Assembly: GCA_963665015.2 (NCBI GenBank)
Contig: CAXXSY010000003.1
Span: 124,001-188,000 of the forward strand
Source of the DNA: G963662655 sp963665015
GTDB taxonomy: Bacteria; Cloacimonadota; Cloacimonadia; Cloacimonadales; JAIOQZ01
Direction of reading: 5' to 3'
DNA length: 64,000 bases
Under the pieces are notes generated by a model. It ran no database searches, was not told the DNA's origin, and saw only the letters and a program-made list of their open reading frames with translations. Each line of letters starts with the position of its first letter. The stretch's first letter is position 1. Below are positions 27,581 through 35,944 of this stretch, in pieces. The translations under genes were made by a program, and so were the position numbers.

Positions 27581-28077
27581 TGAAAACGTTTATGATCGTA
27601 CTGACGCTGCTGGTGTTCGCGCAACTCACGGCTGCGGAACCCGTCGATGTGAACGATGTCGATGCGGTGGCGGAGCGTCTTCTCGATGTGCAGAATATCG
27701 TGGCTCCCGCCGAGTATCCGCTTTATCTCGAGGTCGATGCCGAAGCGTACTCGGACGCGATCTACTCCGGCTTTGTAAAGTCCTATATGACGATCGGATA
27801 CGAGGTCGTCAACCGTCCTTCCGACGATTGCGTGATGCTGGATATCCGTCACACCGGATTCGTCTTCGCGGAGGACGAGGGAGCCGACCGGATGAACTTC
27901 GTGCTGGAGCTCTCCGAAAACGCGACCGGCAAGATTCTCCAGATCGAAAATGTTTCGTTCGACGTGGAGAACGCGGTCGATGAGAATGAATCCTCCGCCA
28001 TGAGCTGGTACGATCCGATCATCATCACCACCATCGTCGGTGGCTTGATCTATGTGTTTTACTATGGAAATCAATAA
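27580..28077 (+). CDS. Hypothetical exported protein with C-terminal membrane segment
   Basis: A 165-residue protein I do not recognise. An N-terminal signal (FMIVLTLLVFAQLTAA) is followed by an acidic region rich in Asp and Glu, then a likely membrane helix at the C-terminus (IIITTIVGGLIYVFYYG). Its start overlaps the previous stop and it lies 15 bp before the BamD-like gene. It may serve the outer-membrane assembly or Tol-type machinery encoded around it, but this is only context. Confidence 0.6.
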   Translation: MKTFMIVLTLLVFAQLTAAEPVDVNDVDAVAERLLDVQNIVAPAEYPLYLEVDAEAYSDAIYSGFVKSYMTIGYEVVNRPSDDCVMLDIRHTGFVFAEDEGADRMNFVLELSENATGKILQIENVSFDVENAVDENESSAMSWYDPIIITTIVGGLIYVFYYGNQ

Positions 28078-28092
28078 TACAACGGATACAAT

Positions 28093-28842
28093 ATGCTGAA
28101 AAAACTCACATTGCTCATCGTTGTCGTCGGCATCCTGATCGGTTGCAGCAACGCGGACAAGATCGCGCGAATGCCTGTCGAGGAGAAGATGCGCTACGGT
28201 AACGAGGAATACGCGGAAGAGGACTGGGACGACGCCATCGATTATTTCAAGTCGGTCGTGTTCGAACGCAACGCCGCATTCACGCCGGAAGCGCAGCTCA
28301 AGCTGGCAAACTGCTATTTCTTCCAGGAAGAATACACAGATGCCCGTTTCGAATACGAAGAACTGATCCGGCTCTTTCCGGATTACCGTGATCTTGAAAC
28401 GGCTTTTTTCAATATCGGTGTCTGCTACTACGAAGAATCGCTGACACCGCATTACACGCAGGAAGAGACCGAAAGCGCTATCGAGGCCTTCGAAATTTAT
28501 CTGGAGAAATACCCCTTCAGCGAAAGCCGTAAAGCGGCGCAGGACTACATCGCGCAATGCCAGGATAAACTCTGGATCAAGACCTACTACAACGGCTACA
28601 TCTACTACATGATGTACGATTACAGTGCTTCCATCATGTATCTGGACGAAGTTACCGACGCCGGAAGAATCGACAAGCTGGACCGCAAGGCATGGTATTA
28701 CAAGGCGAAGATTTATATCAAGCGTAAAGACAGGCTCAATTCGAAGATCACGATCGACAGGCTGGTCGAGCGCTACCCCGATTCATCGGAGGCACGCAAG
28801 ATGAAAAAGAAGCTCGCCCGTCTGCTGGAAAAGGATACGTAG
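28093..28842 (+). CDS. BamD/ComL-like outer-membrane assembly lipoprotein
   Basis: A 249-residue lipoprotein with signal LLIVVVGILIGCSN and TPR units beginning MRYGNEEYAEEDWDDAIDYF. Later units centre on AQLKLANCYFFQEEY, FFNIGVCYYEE and the last on KAKIYIKRKDRLN. BamD is the essential lipoprotein partner of BamA in the complex that inserts beta-barrels. Length and TPR number match the family. It lies between YbgF-like and nadD genes in the same operon. Other TPR lipoproteins look alike, so the assignment is probable, not certain. Confidence 0.75.
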   Translation: MLKKLTLLIVVVGILIGCSNADKIARMPVEEKMRYGNEEYAEEDWDDAIDYFKSVVFERNAAFTPEAQLKLANCYFFQEEYTDARFEYEELIRLFPDYRDLETAFFNIGVCYYEESLTPHYTQEETESAIEAFEIYLEKYPFSESRKAAQDYIAQCQDKLWIKTYYNGYIYYMMYDYSASIMYLDEVTDAGRIDKLDRKAWYYKAKIYIKRKDRLNSKITIDRLVERYPDSSEARKMKKKLARLLEKDT

Positions 28843-28848
28843 AAAGCC

Positions 28849-29445
28849 ATGAAGTCCGTAACCCCGGGGAAGATCGGCTTCCTGGGCGGTACATTCAATC
28901 CCATTCACAACGGTCATATCTCTGCGGCTCTGAACGCGATCGAGAAGCTCCGGCTCGACAGGATCGTCATCTTGCCCGGCAGCAATCCACCCCACAAGAC
29001 AGATGAAAAGCTGCTGCCGTTCGAGGTGCGCTACCGGCTGATCGAAGAATCCATCCGGGAATATCCCATGCTCGAAGTCAGCGACCTGGACAACACGCAG
29101 GGCGAGAAGAGCTACACCTGGCATCTGGTGCAAAGACTGCGCAAACACTACCCCCACGAAAAATTCTATTTCATCATCGGTGCGGATATTATCCGGTCGC
29201 TGAAGACATGGTACCGCTACCGGGAGCTTCTGGACGAGATCACCTTCGCGGTGGTCACACGCAATACCGACGACGCTCCCGACGAGAAACCCGACTATTA
29301 CGACAGGCTGATCATGCTCCCCATGCAGCCGGTTGATATCTCATCGACCGAGATTCGCAGAAGACTGAAAGAGGGAAAGGATATCGCGCAATGGGTTCCG
29401 AAGCCGGTGTGGGATTATTTGTCTGAAGCAGGATTTACAGGATGA
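28849..29445 (+). CDS. nadD: Nicotinate-nucleotide adenylyltransferase
   Basis: A 198-residue enzyme that adenylates nicotinate mononucleotide in NAD synthesis. Motifs: GFLGGTFNPIHNGHISAA (the HxGH nucleotide-binding signature), SNPPHKTDEKLLPFEVRY, a GADIIRSLKTWYRY segment and the closing DISSTEIRRRLKEGKDI. Length is normal. It follows the BamD-like gene by 6 bp. An NAD kinase gene occurs two genes downstream and nadC elsewhere in the window, so three steps of NAD(P) synthesis are present. Confidence 0.95.
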   Translation: MKSVTPGKIGFLGGTFNPIHNGHISAALNAIEKLRLDRIVILPGSNPPHKTDEKLLPFEVRYRLIEESIREYPMLEVSDLDNTQGEKSYTWHLVQRLRKHYPHEKFYFIIGADIIRSLKTWYRYRELLDEITFAVVTRNTDDAPDEKPDYYDRLIMLPMQPVDISSTEIRRRLKEGKDIAQWVPKPVWDYLSEAGFTG

Positions 29446-29464
29446 AGAAAATGAACAGGATAGA

Positions 29465-29520
29465 GAATTCCAACTTCCGAATGTGTCGAGCTTGCGAGAC
29501 TCTTCCGAATGTTGGAATTC
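29465..29520. repeat. Inverted repeat in the nadD-rsgA spacer
   Basis: GAATTCCAAC (29465-29474) is matched by GTTGGAATTC (29511-29520). Inside, TTCCGAATGT occurs twice in direct orientation (29475-29484 and 29503-29512). The structure sits 20 bp after the nadD stop and encodes nothing evident. It resembles a dispersed extragenic palindrome. Confidence 0.6.
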
Positions 29521-29556
29521 AACCGAAGCCAATATACTCGTTACGGACCATGTTGA

Positions 29557-29599
29557 ACCGAACATTCAGAAGACCCTTCGGGACATTCGGAAGTTCGGT
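29557..29599. repeat. Second hairpin in the nadD-rsgA spacer
   Basis: ACCGAAC (29557-29563) pairs with GTTCGGT (29593-29599), with an inner CCCTTCGGG turn and four T after the right arm. It may slow or end transcription between nadD and rsgA. It shares ACATTCGGAAG-like words with the repeat just upstream. Confidence 0.45.
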
Positions 29600-29632
29600 T
29601 TTCAGGAACGCGAACGTCCTCCCCCAAGAAGT

Positions 29633-30697
29633 ATGAACAAAAAACGCGACAAAAAGAAGTTCTCAAGGCAGAATATCCGGCTGAGGAATCTGGACGCGGA
29701 CGATCTGGACGCCTTCTACATGGAGGAAATCCACGAGGAGAAGCGCGCCACCAAGAAGGCGCCCGAGAAGGGACAGCAGACGCTAAAATCGGATGTTCAG
29801 CTCGTAAAGGCACGGGTACTCGAGGTGCTGACGAACCACGTGGCGATCGTCGAACTTGACGGAAAACCGTTACCATGTACGATCAGCGGCAGGCTGAAGA
29901 ACCTGAATTTCGAGACCCGGAATCTGGTCTTCGCCGGCGACTGGGTGCATGTGGATCGTTCGCAGGATTCCCGCATCGAGGAAATCCTGCCGCGCGGAAA
30001 CTCGCTGTCGCGGTTCTCGGAAGAGGAATTCCAGAAGGAGATCGTCGTCGCGGCCAACATCGATCAGGTGGTGATCACTTGCTCGTGGACGCAACCGGAG
30101 CTTCGTCTGGGGCTTTTGGATCGATACCTGTGCAGCGCTGGGATTGCGGATATAGACGCGGTGATCTGCGTGAACAAGATCGACCTGGCAGGTTCGCTCG
30201 ACGAGGTTCGGGATACGTTCGAATACTATGAGCAGAGCGGTTATCCGGTCTATCTCACCTCGGCGGAGAAGAGGATCGGGATCGAAGAGCTGCGCGGCCT
30301 CTTGATCGGCAAGCAGACGGTGTTCTCGGGACACTCCGGCGTGGGGAAGACCTCGCTGATCAACCTGCTGCATCCCGATTACGACGCCCTGGTTTCGGAT
30401 ATCAGCGAATCGACCGGAAAGGGACGGCACACGACCACCCGCACCTGCCTGATCCCGTTCACGTTCGGCGGGTACCTGGTGGATACACCCGGCATCAAGA
30501 CCTTCGCGCTGCACCGAAACGATCAGAATGTTCTGCCGCACGTATTCCCGGGATTCGCCCGGTTTGCGGTGGGATGCAGATTCAACGACTGCACCCATAC
30601 GCACGAAAAAGAATGCGGGGTCAGGGAAGCGGTCGAGCGGGGAGACATCCCGCAGTCGCGCTATGAATCGTATTTGAGGATTATGGAATCGTTATGA
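29633..30697 (+). CDS. rsgA: Ribosome small-subunit GTPase RsgA
   Basis: A 354-residue circularly permuted GTPase that checks late 30S maturation. After a basic N-terminal extension of about 55 residues there is an OB fold (VKARVLEVLTNHVAIVEL). The permuted GTPase order follows: G4 CVNKIDLAG first, then G1 FSGHSGVGKTSLINLL, G2/switch GRHTTTRTC and G3 VDTPGIKTF. The C-terminal zinc site is visible (VGCRFNDCTHTHEKEC). The start at 29633 was chosen because the longer frame from 29483 runs through the palindromic repeats. The next gene overlaps by four bases. Confidence 0.93.
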   Translation: MNKKRDKKKFSRQNIRLRNLDADDLDAFYMEEIHEEKRATKKAPEKGQQTLKSDVQLVKARVLEVLTNHVAIVELDGKPLPCTISGRLKNLNFETRNLVFAGDWVHVDRSQDSRIEEILPRGNSLSRFSEEEFQKEIVVAANIDQVVITCSWTQPELRLGLLDRYLCSAGIADIDAVICVNKIDLAGSLDEVRDTFEYYEQSGYPVYLTSAEKRIGIEELRGLLIGKQTVFSGHSGVGKTSLINLLHPDYDALVSDISESTGKGRHTTTRTCLIPFTFGGYLVDTPGIKTFALHRNDQNVLPHVFPGFARFAVGCRFNDCTHTHEKECGVREAVERGDIPQSRYESYLRIMESL

Positions 30698-31557
30698 AAA
30701 AACGTGTTTGTATTTTTTTGAATCCTTACTACACAAAGCAATCGGGCATCATCGAAGTGCTGAAGAGGCTTGTCGAAGACTTTTCGCTCGAGTTATACGG
30801 ACTCGAGGAGCAGATCGACCTGCTTCCCGATTTCGTACCGCCGATTACCGTCGAGAAGGCGAAAAAGCTGTCCATCGACTGGGTGTTCGTGTTCGGCGGC
30901 GACGGAACCATCCTTCGTTCGATGCATTTCTCTCAGGCGACGAAAACGCCGATCCTGGGCATCAATCTCGGTAGGCGCGGTTTCCTGTCCGACGTCTCGC
31001 TCAACGAGCTGAACAAGTCGATATTGAAGCTTCTGGACGGTAAATACACCATCCAGGAGCGTATGCTGCTGCGCGCGGTCGTTCGACGGGACGGCAAGAA
31101 CATCTACCGCGGACTGGCGCTCAACGACGTGATCGTACACAAGGGCCGCAACCCCACGCTGATCGACGTCCGCCTGAGTGTGGATCGCAGGTTCGTGCTC
31201 GAGGCGCGTTGCGACGGCATGATCGCCTCCACTCCGACCGGCTCGACCGCCTATTCGCTCTCTGCGGGTGGGCCCATCCTCTCGCCGGTGATGGAAGCGA
31301 TTGTGGTCGCGCCGCTCAATCCGCACGTGATGTCGATCCGGCCGCTCCTATTCTCGGCGAGCGATTCCATCAGTTTCCGTCTGGCACGTTCCCAGGGAGA
31401 GAGCATGCTGCAACTGGACGGTCAGAACGTTCTCGAACTGAAGAACCGCGACGCCATCCAGATCAGCACAGCGGCAAGGAAGGTTCGCTTCGTCAAGCTA
31501 TCCAACAAGACGTTCTATCAGATATTGCGCAAGAAGATGCACATGGGTAGAGTATGA
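30694..31557 (+). CDS. nadK: NAD kinase
   Basis: A 287-residue kinase that makes NADP from NAD. The family signatures are WVFVFGGDGTILRSM (GGDGT), ILGINLGRRGFLSD, LNDVIVHKG and the nucleotide-binding ASTPTGSTAYSLSAGGPI. Length is usual. The start overlaps the rsgA stop (ATGA), and its own stop overlaps recN in the same way, so the three genes are tightly coupled. Confidence 0.95.
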   Translation: MKKRVCIFLNPYYTKQSGIIEVLKRLVEDFSLELYGLEEQIDLLPDFVPPITVEKAKKLSIDWVFVFGGDGTILRSMHFSQATKTPILGINLGRRGFLSDVSLNELNKSILKLLDGKYTIQERMLLRAVVRRDGKNIYRGLALNDVIVHKGRNPTLIDVRLSVDRRFVLEARCDGMIASTPTGSTAYSLSAGGPILSPVMEAIVVAPLNPHVMSIRPLLFSASDSISFRLARSQGESMLQLDGQNVLELKNRDAIQISTAARKVRFVKLSNKTFYQILRKKMHMGRV

Positions 31558-33230
31558 TCAAGTCATTACGTATCAAGAATTTCATCCTGGTTCGTGACAT
31601 GGAGCTGCACTTCGAGAAAGGGCTTCATGTGCTGACCGGCGAGACCGGCGCCGGTAAATCGGTGATCGCGGGTGCCATCGCGGTGATCATGGGTTCGCCC
31701 GTGCGCACGGGCATGCTCTTCGACCCGAAAAACCCGGCCCTGCTCGAAGCCACCTTCGAGCCTGACCCGGACGACACGAAGCTGCTCGAACTGATGAAAA
31801 AACACGAGATCGAGCTCTCCGACGGCGAAATCTTCTTCGGCAAGGAGATATCGGTCAAGAGCACCGGCAAGAGTTTCATCAACGGTCGTCGCGTTACCGC
31901 CGCCATCATCCGTGAATTCCACGACTGCCTCATCGACTATAGCCGACAGAGCGACCAGTCGCTGCTCTTCGACACACGGCACCAGCTCGATGTCCTCGAC
32001 CGGTTCGGCGGACTCGTCTCCATGCGCGAAGACTACCTCGAAACCTTCCGCAACGCGCAAAAGCTTCGCAAGGACTTACAGCGTATGCAGGACGAGGAGA
32101 AGCTTCAGCGGGAGCGGATCGCGCTCTATCGCTACCAGGCGGAAGAGCTGGAATCGCTCGCGCTTCAGGAGGGCGAGGACGACAAGTTGCAGGCGGAGCT
32201 GAACCTGCTGCTGCATACGGAAGAGATCGAACGGATCGCCGGCGAGATCGAGCAGGAGGTCTTCGAATCGGAGAACTCGGTGTTCGACCGCATGCAATCC
32301 TACATTCGGGAGCTCGTCGATTACGAGAAAGACAACCAGGGAATCGCGAACGCCAACATCGCCATGCGCGACGCGCTCGCGAACCTCGACGCCGCGGTGC
32401 AGGAGATGCGGGTGGTGCGGGATTCACTGGATACCGATCCGGAGAGGCTCTCCGATGTGGAAAATCGCATCAACCAGATCAACAGCATCAAGCACAAGTA
32501 CCACTGCGACCTGAACGGTATTTTCGCGTACCTCGGCAATATCCGCAACGAAATCGAGCATTACGCTACCCACACCGACGAAATCGACAAGCTGAAAGGC
32601 AAGCTCGAAAACGTCCTCGATCGACTGAAGAAGCAGGCGCAAAAGCTTTCGGCGTCGAGGAAGAAGGTGGCGAAGGATCTCTGCCTCCAGCTCGAAGAGA
32701 ACATGAAACGACTCGCGATCCCGGAAGCCGTGTTCCGCATCGAATTCAATGACTGCGACGACTATTCGGAAACCGGCGTCGATCGCATCGAATACCTCTT
32801 CTCTGCAAACCGCGGGGTCGAGCCGAATCCGCTTCGACACGTCGCGTCCGGCGGCGAGCTGTCGCGCGTGCATCTTACGATTATGAAGATACTGGCGGAG
32901 AAGGACGCGGGTAAGACAATCATCTTCGACGAGGTCGATACGGGGATCGGCGGAAAGACGGGCGACGTGCTGGGCGAATACATTCGGAGCATCAGCGATT
33001 ACCACCAGATCATCTGCATTACGCACCTTCCGCAGGTGGCATCCTATGCAGAAAAGCATCTTGCTATCGAAAAAGTTATTGACGCTGAACATACCGAGAT
33101 TCAAATAAGAATTTTAGATACCGATGGCAGTATAAGCGAGATTGCGCGTATGCTGTCCGGTGACCGGAGTGCGCTTGCGCTCCAGCATGCAAGGGAATTA
33201 CGAACAAAAAATAATGTGAGGAAAGAATGA
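31554..33230 (+). CDS. recN: DNA repair ATPase RecN
   Basis: A 558-residue SMC-like protein for repair of double-strand breaks. The N-terminal ATPase half begins IKNFILVRDMELHFEKGLHVLTG (read in two parts) with Walker A TGETGAGKSVIAGA. A long coiled coil spans about residues 155-380. The C-terminal half holds the signature VASGGELSRVHLTIM, Walker B TIIFDEVDTGIGGKTG and the H-loop CITHLPQVASYA. Length matches RecN (550-570). Overlaps by four bases occur with both neighbours. Confidence 0.95.
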   Translation: MIKSLRIKNFILVRDMELHFEKGLHVLTGETGAGKSVIAGAIAVIMGSPVRTGMLFDPKNPALLEATFEPDPDDTKLLELMKKHEIELSDGEIFFGKEISVKSTGKSFINGRRVTAAIIREFHDCLIDYSRQSDQSLLFDTRHQLDVLDRFGGLVSMREDYLETFRNAQKLRKDLQRMQDEEKLQRERIALYRYQAEELESLALQEGEDDKLQAELNLLLHTEEIERIAGEIEQEVFESENSVFDRMQSYIRELVDYEKDNQGIANANIAMRDALANLDAAVQEMRVVRDSLDTDPERLSDVENRINQINSIKHKYHCDLNGIFAYLGNIRNEIEHYATHTDEIDKLKGKLENVLDRLKKQAQKLSASRKKVAKDLCLQLEENMKRLAIPEAVFRIEFNDCDDYSETGVDRIEYLFSANRGVEPNPLRHVASGGELSRVHLTIMKILAEKDAGKTIIFDEVDTGIGGKTGDVLGEYIRSISDYHQIICITHLPQVASYAEKHLAIEKVIDAEHTEIQIRILDTDGSISEIARMLSGDRSALALQHARELRTKNNVRKE

Positions 33231-34159
33231 TCAGTTTACGACGTAAATACAAGATGTATATCGTGATCGGTATCGTGTTGCTTTCTATCTTTATTGCCCT
33301 TAGGTTCTCCAATGTCATGGATGTCTTTGGCAAGAAACAGGTAACGAATTTCGATAAACTGGAAGTGACGAAAAACTTCGACAAGAAGGGGAATTTCAGG
33401 AAGATAGAGATTTCCTACCAAGTTAGAAACTACAAGGATTTTACGCAAAAGATCAACGAGATCAAGAGTGAATTCGATGTCGAAGAGGAATTTTTCGATG
33501 ACGAGAAGGGGAAATACTGTATTACCGTCCTCAATTTCCCGGATTCTGTCGCAACGGATGTTATCGCGAGACTACGTGATATTCCCGGCAGTAACGATTT
33601 TCAGATCGAAACTCAGAAGACCCCCCCACCGCTCAACATCGAAGACCACAAGCTCAATTACGAATTCATGAAAGAGCGTCTTCAGCGCAGCATGGAAATG
33701 ACCACCACGGCGGATAATCTTGCTCGCCTCGAAGTCCGGATGTCTAAGGTGCAGGCGTCGATCGACAGCTTGAACCGGGTGGAAGAGCATTATCTGAACA
33801 ACAAAGAGACCGCAACCGCGCTCGTCAAGGTTCTGATCAGTGCATCCGCAGGCTCGACCGTCCTGCAGAAAGTCCTCTCCTTCGTGAAGAATTTCGTTCT
33901 CGCGTTCATCTTCCTGACCGTGCTGTTCTTCCTGATTTACTTCGGTCTCGCCATCATTCTGCGGCTGATGTCCTATTTCGGTATCCATACCTCGCGTTCC
34001 AGCGGTTCCGGCGGCTACAACTACTACAACAAGAAGGGCTACGGCAGTTACGGTGGCTACGGTGGCTACGGTGGCTACGGCAGCTATGGCAGACGTCGTA
34101 AAGTCAAACGCATCTACAAGAACAAGGACGAAGAAACAAAGGATCAAGACAAGGAATAG
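33227..34159 (+). CDS. Membrane protein with coiled coil and Gly/Tyr-rich tail (DUF4349-like)
   Basis: A 310-residue protein with an N-terminal membrane anchor (YIVIGIVLLSIFIALRF), an extracytoplasmic domain and a coiled coil (MKERLQRSMEMTTTADNLAR, then VRMSKVQASIDSLNRVEEHY). A second membrane region lies near residue 222 (NFVLAFIFLTVLFFLIYFGL). This order resembles DUF4349 proteins, but I am not sure. After the last helix comes an unusual tail of Gly, Tyr and Ser with GYGGYGGYGGYG tandem units, then a basic end. The start overlaps the recN stop (ATGA). Function unknown; the tail could mediate self-association. Confidence 0.6.
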   Translation: MISLRRKYKMYIVIGIVLLSIFIALRFSNVMDVFGKKQVTNFDKLEVTKNFDKKGNFRKIEISYQVRNYKDFTQKINEIKSEFDVEEEFFDDEKGKYCITVLNFPDSVATDVIARLRDIPGSNDFQIETQKTPPPLNIEDHKLNYEFMKERLQRSMEMTTTADNLARLEVRMSKVQASIDSLNRVEEHYLNNKETATALVKVLISASAGSTVLQKVLSFVKNFVLAFIFLTVLFFLIYFGLAIILRLMSYFGIHTSRSSGSGGYNYYNKKGYGSYGGYGGYGGYGSYGRRRKVKRIYKNKDEETKDQDKE

Positions 34160-34161
34160 CG

Positions 34162-34422
34162 TTGAACGAAATCTGGTGGTTTCTGCTCGGAATACTGTTT
34201 CTGATCGGCGAAATCGTCGGTCGCGGATACCTTCTTCTGAGCCTCGGTTTCGCATCGATTATCGCCGGGTTGATCTCGCTTCGATTCCTGAATCCCTTCA
34301 TTCAGGTGATTGCTTTTGCGCTCCTGACGGCTATATTATTTACATTCTCTCGAAAATACGCAGGCCGGTTCTTCATTGTGAAGTCCGGTTCCGCGAAGAT
34401 GAAGCAATCAACAGGAGGTTGA
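34162..34422 (+). CDS. Small NfeD-like membrane protein
   Basis: An 86-residue protein starting at TTG, 2 bp after the previous stop, with AAGGAA upstream. It has two or three membrane segments (WWFLLGILFLIGEIVGRGYL, ASIIAGLISL, VIAFALLTAILFTF) and a short basic tail. This matches the membrane part of NfeD/YbbK proteins, without the C-terminal OB domain. Those proteins usually assist SPFH/stomatin proteins, none of which is in view. It is followed after 1 bp by enolase. Confidence 0.6.
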   Translation: MNEIWWFLLGILFLIGEIVGRGYLLLSLGFASIIAGLISLRFLNPFIQVIAFALLTAILFTFSRKYAGRFFIVKSGSAKMKQSTGG

Positions 34423-34423
34423 T

Positions 34424-35704
34424 ATGTCAGAAATAATTGGTGTATATGCACGAGAAATACTGGATTCCCGCGGGAATCCGACGATCGAAGTAGAAGTAAT
34501 GCTCGATTCGGGTGTCTATGGACGCGCGGCGGTTCCCAGCGGCGCATCGACCGGCGAGCACGAGGCGGTCGAACTGCGCGACGGCGATCCCGATCGCTAC
34601 GGCGGAAAGGGTGTCCTCACCGCGGTTCAGAACGTCAACGACATCATCGGACCCGAGCTGATCGGCTACGATGCCCACGACCAGAAAGAAATCGATCACC
34701 TGATGATCGAGCTGGACGGTACCGAGAACAAGGGACGTCTGGGCGCCAACGCTATCCTCGGTGTCTCACTCGCCTGCGCGCGCGCGATGTCACTTGAGCT
34801 CGGAATGCCGCTCTACCGCTACATCGGCGGAACCAACGCGTCGGTGATCCCGGTTCCCATGGCGAACATCATGAACGGCGGAAAGCACGCCGACAACAAC
34901 GTCGATCTGCAGGAATTCATGGTGATGCCGCTGGGTGCGCCTGACTTCTCGACCGGCTTGCAGATGGCGGCGGAAGTCTTTCACGCGCTCAAGAAATTCC
35001 TCAAGAAGGGCGGCTACAGCACCGCGGTCGGCGACGAAGGCGGTTTCGCGCCCAACCTGAAGTCCAACGAAGAAGCGCTCGACTTCATCGTGAAGGCGAT
35101 CGAGCTTGCCGGCTATAAGCCCGGCGAGGACATCTTCATCGCGCTCGATCCGGCATCGTCGGAGTTCTTCGTGGATGGCAAGTACCAGCTCAAGGCGGAG
35201 AACGCAAGCCTCTCGTCCGCCGAAATGGTCGATTATTACGCCAACCTGGTGAGCAAGTACCCGATCGTCTCCATCGAGGACGGCCTGGCTGAAGACGACT
35301 GGGACGGCTGGAAGCTGATGACGCAGAAGCTTGGAAGCAAGATTCAGATCGTCGGCGACGACCTCTTCGTGACCAACGTCAAGCGCCTCGCGCGCGGCAT
35401 CGAAGAGAAGGCCGCCAATTCGATCCTGATCAAGCTCAACCAGATCGGTACGCTGACCGAAACCCTCGACACCATCGAGCTGGCCAAGCGGCACAACTTC
35501 ACCAACGTCATCTCGCACCGTAGCGGCGAGACCTGCGACTCGTTCATCGCGGACCTCGCGGTCGCCGTGAACGCCGGTCAGATCAAGACCGGATCGATCT
35601 GCCGCAGCGAACGCATCGCCAAGTACAATCAACTGCTGCGTATTGAAGAAGAACTCGGACCCGCGGCGCAATACCTCGGCAAGGGCGCTTTCTACAATCT
35701 GTAG
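34424..35704 (+). CDS. eno: Enolase
   Basis: A 426-residue glycolytic enzyme converting 2-phosphoglycerate to phosphoenolpyruvate. It opens with the usual AREILDSRGNPTIEVEV, has GRAAVPSGASTGEHEAVEL, the metal and catalytic segments AVGDEGGFAPNL and SIEDGLAEDDWDGW, LIKLNQIGTLTET and the closing VISHRSGETCDSFIADL. Length is standard. AGGAGG lies 6 bases before the start. It ends the long plus-strand run, with a terminator downstream. Confidence 0.97.
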   Translation: MSEIIGVYAREILDSRGNPTIEVEVMLDSGVYGRAAVPSGASTGEHEAVELRDGDPDRYGGKGVLTAVQNVNDIIGPELIGYDAHDQKEIDHLMIELDGTENKGRLGANAILGVSLACARAMSLELGMPLYRYIGGTNASVIPVPMANIMNGGKHADNNVDLQEFMVMPLGAPDFSTGLQMAAEVFHALKKFLKKGGYSTAVGDEGGFAPNLKSNEEALDFIVKAIELAGYKPGEDIFIALDPASSEFFVDGKYQLKAENASLSSAEMVDYYANLVSKYPIVSIEDGLAEDDWDGWKLMTQKLGSKIQIVGDDLFVTNVKRLARGIEEKAANSILIKLNQIGTLTETLDTIELAKRHNFTNVISHRSGETCDSFIADLAVAVNAGQIKTGSICRSERIAKYNQLLRIEEELGPAAQYLGKGAFYNL

Positions 35705-35736
35705 TGGAATATCGAACGAAATAAAGCATTGAATTC

Positions 35737-35785
35737 AGCTCTCATTCGAATCCTGTCCGGGACGGGATGACGATGAGAGCTTTTT
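35737..35785 (+). terminator. Intrinsic terminator after eno
   Basis: AGCTCTCAT (35737-35745) pairs with ATGAGAGCT (35773-35781), with a further inner stem (TCC.GTCC with GGAC.GGGA) and T5 at the end. Confidence 0.88.
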
Positions 35786-35944
35786 CAAATGGAAAATCAG
35801 GTTACTGAGCCGACTGCACCGACGATTACCGTGGAATGAAATTCGGCTTTGTCTGGGGGGATTAATTCGCCTATATTATTCATGTATCCTGGAATTGTCC
35901 ACGGCATACCCTGAACGATAGATAAATACTGGAGTGGTACAGCA

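Noticed and set aside
29483..29632. N-terminal extension of RsgA by 50 residues
   Set aside because: It would be translated through the palindromic repeats and resembles no RsgA; the ATG at 29633 gives the usual layout.
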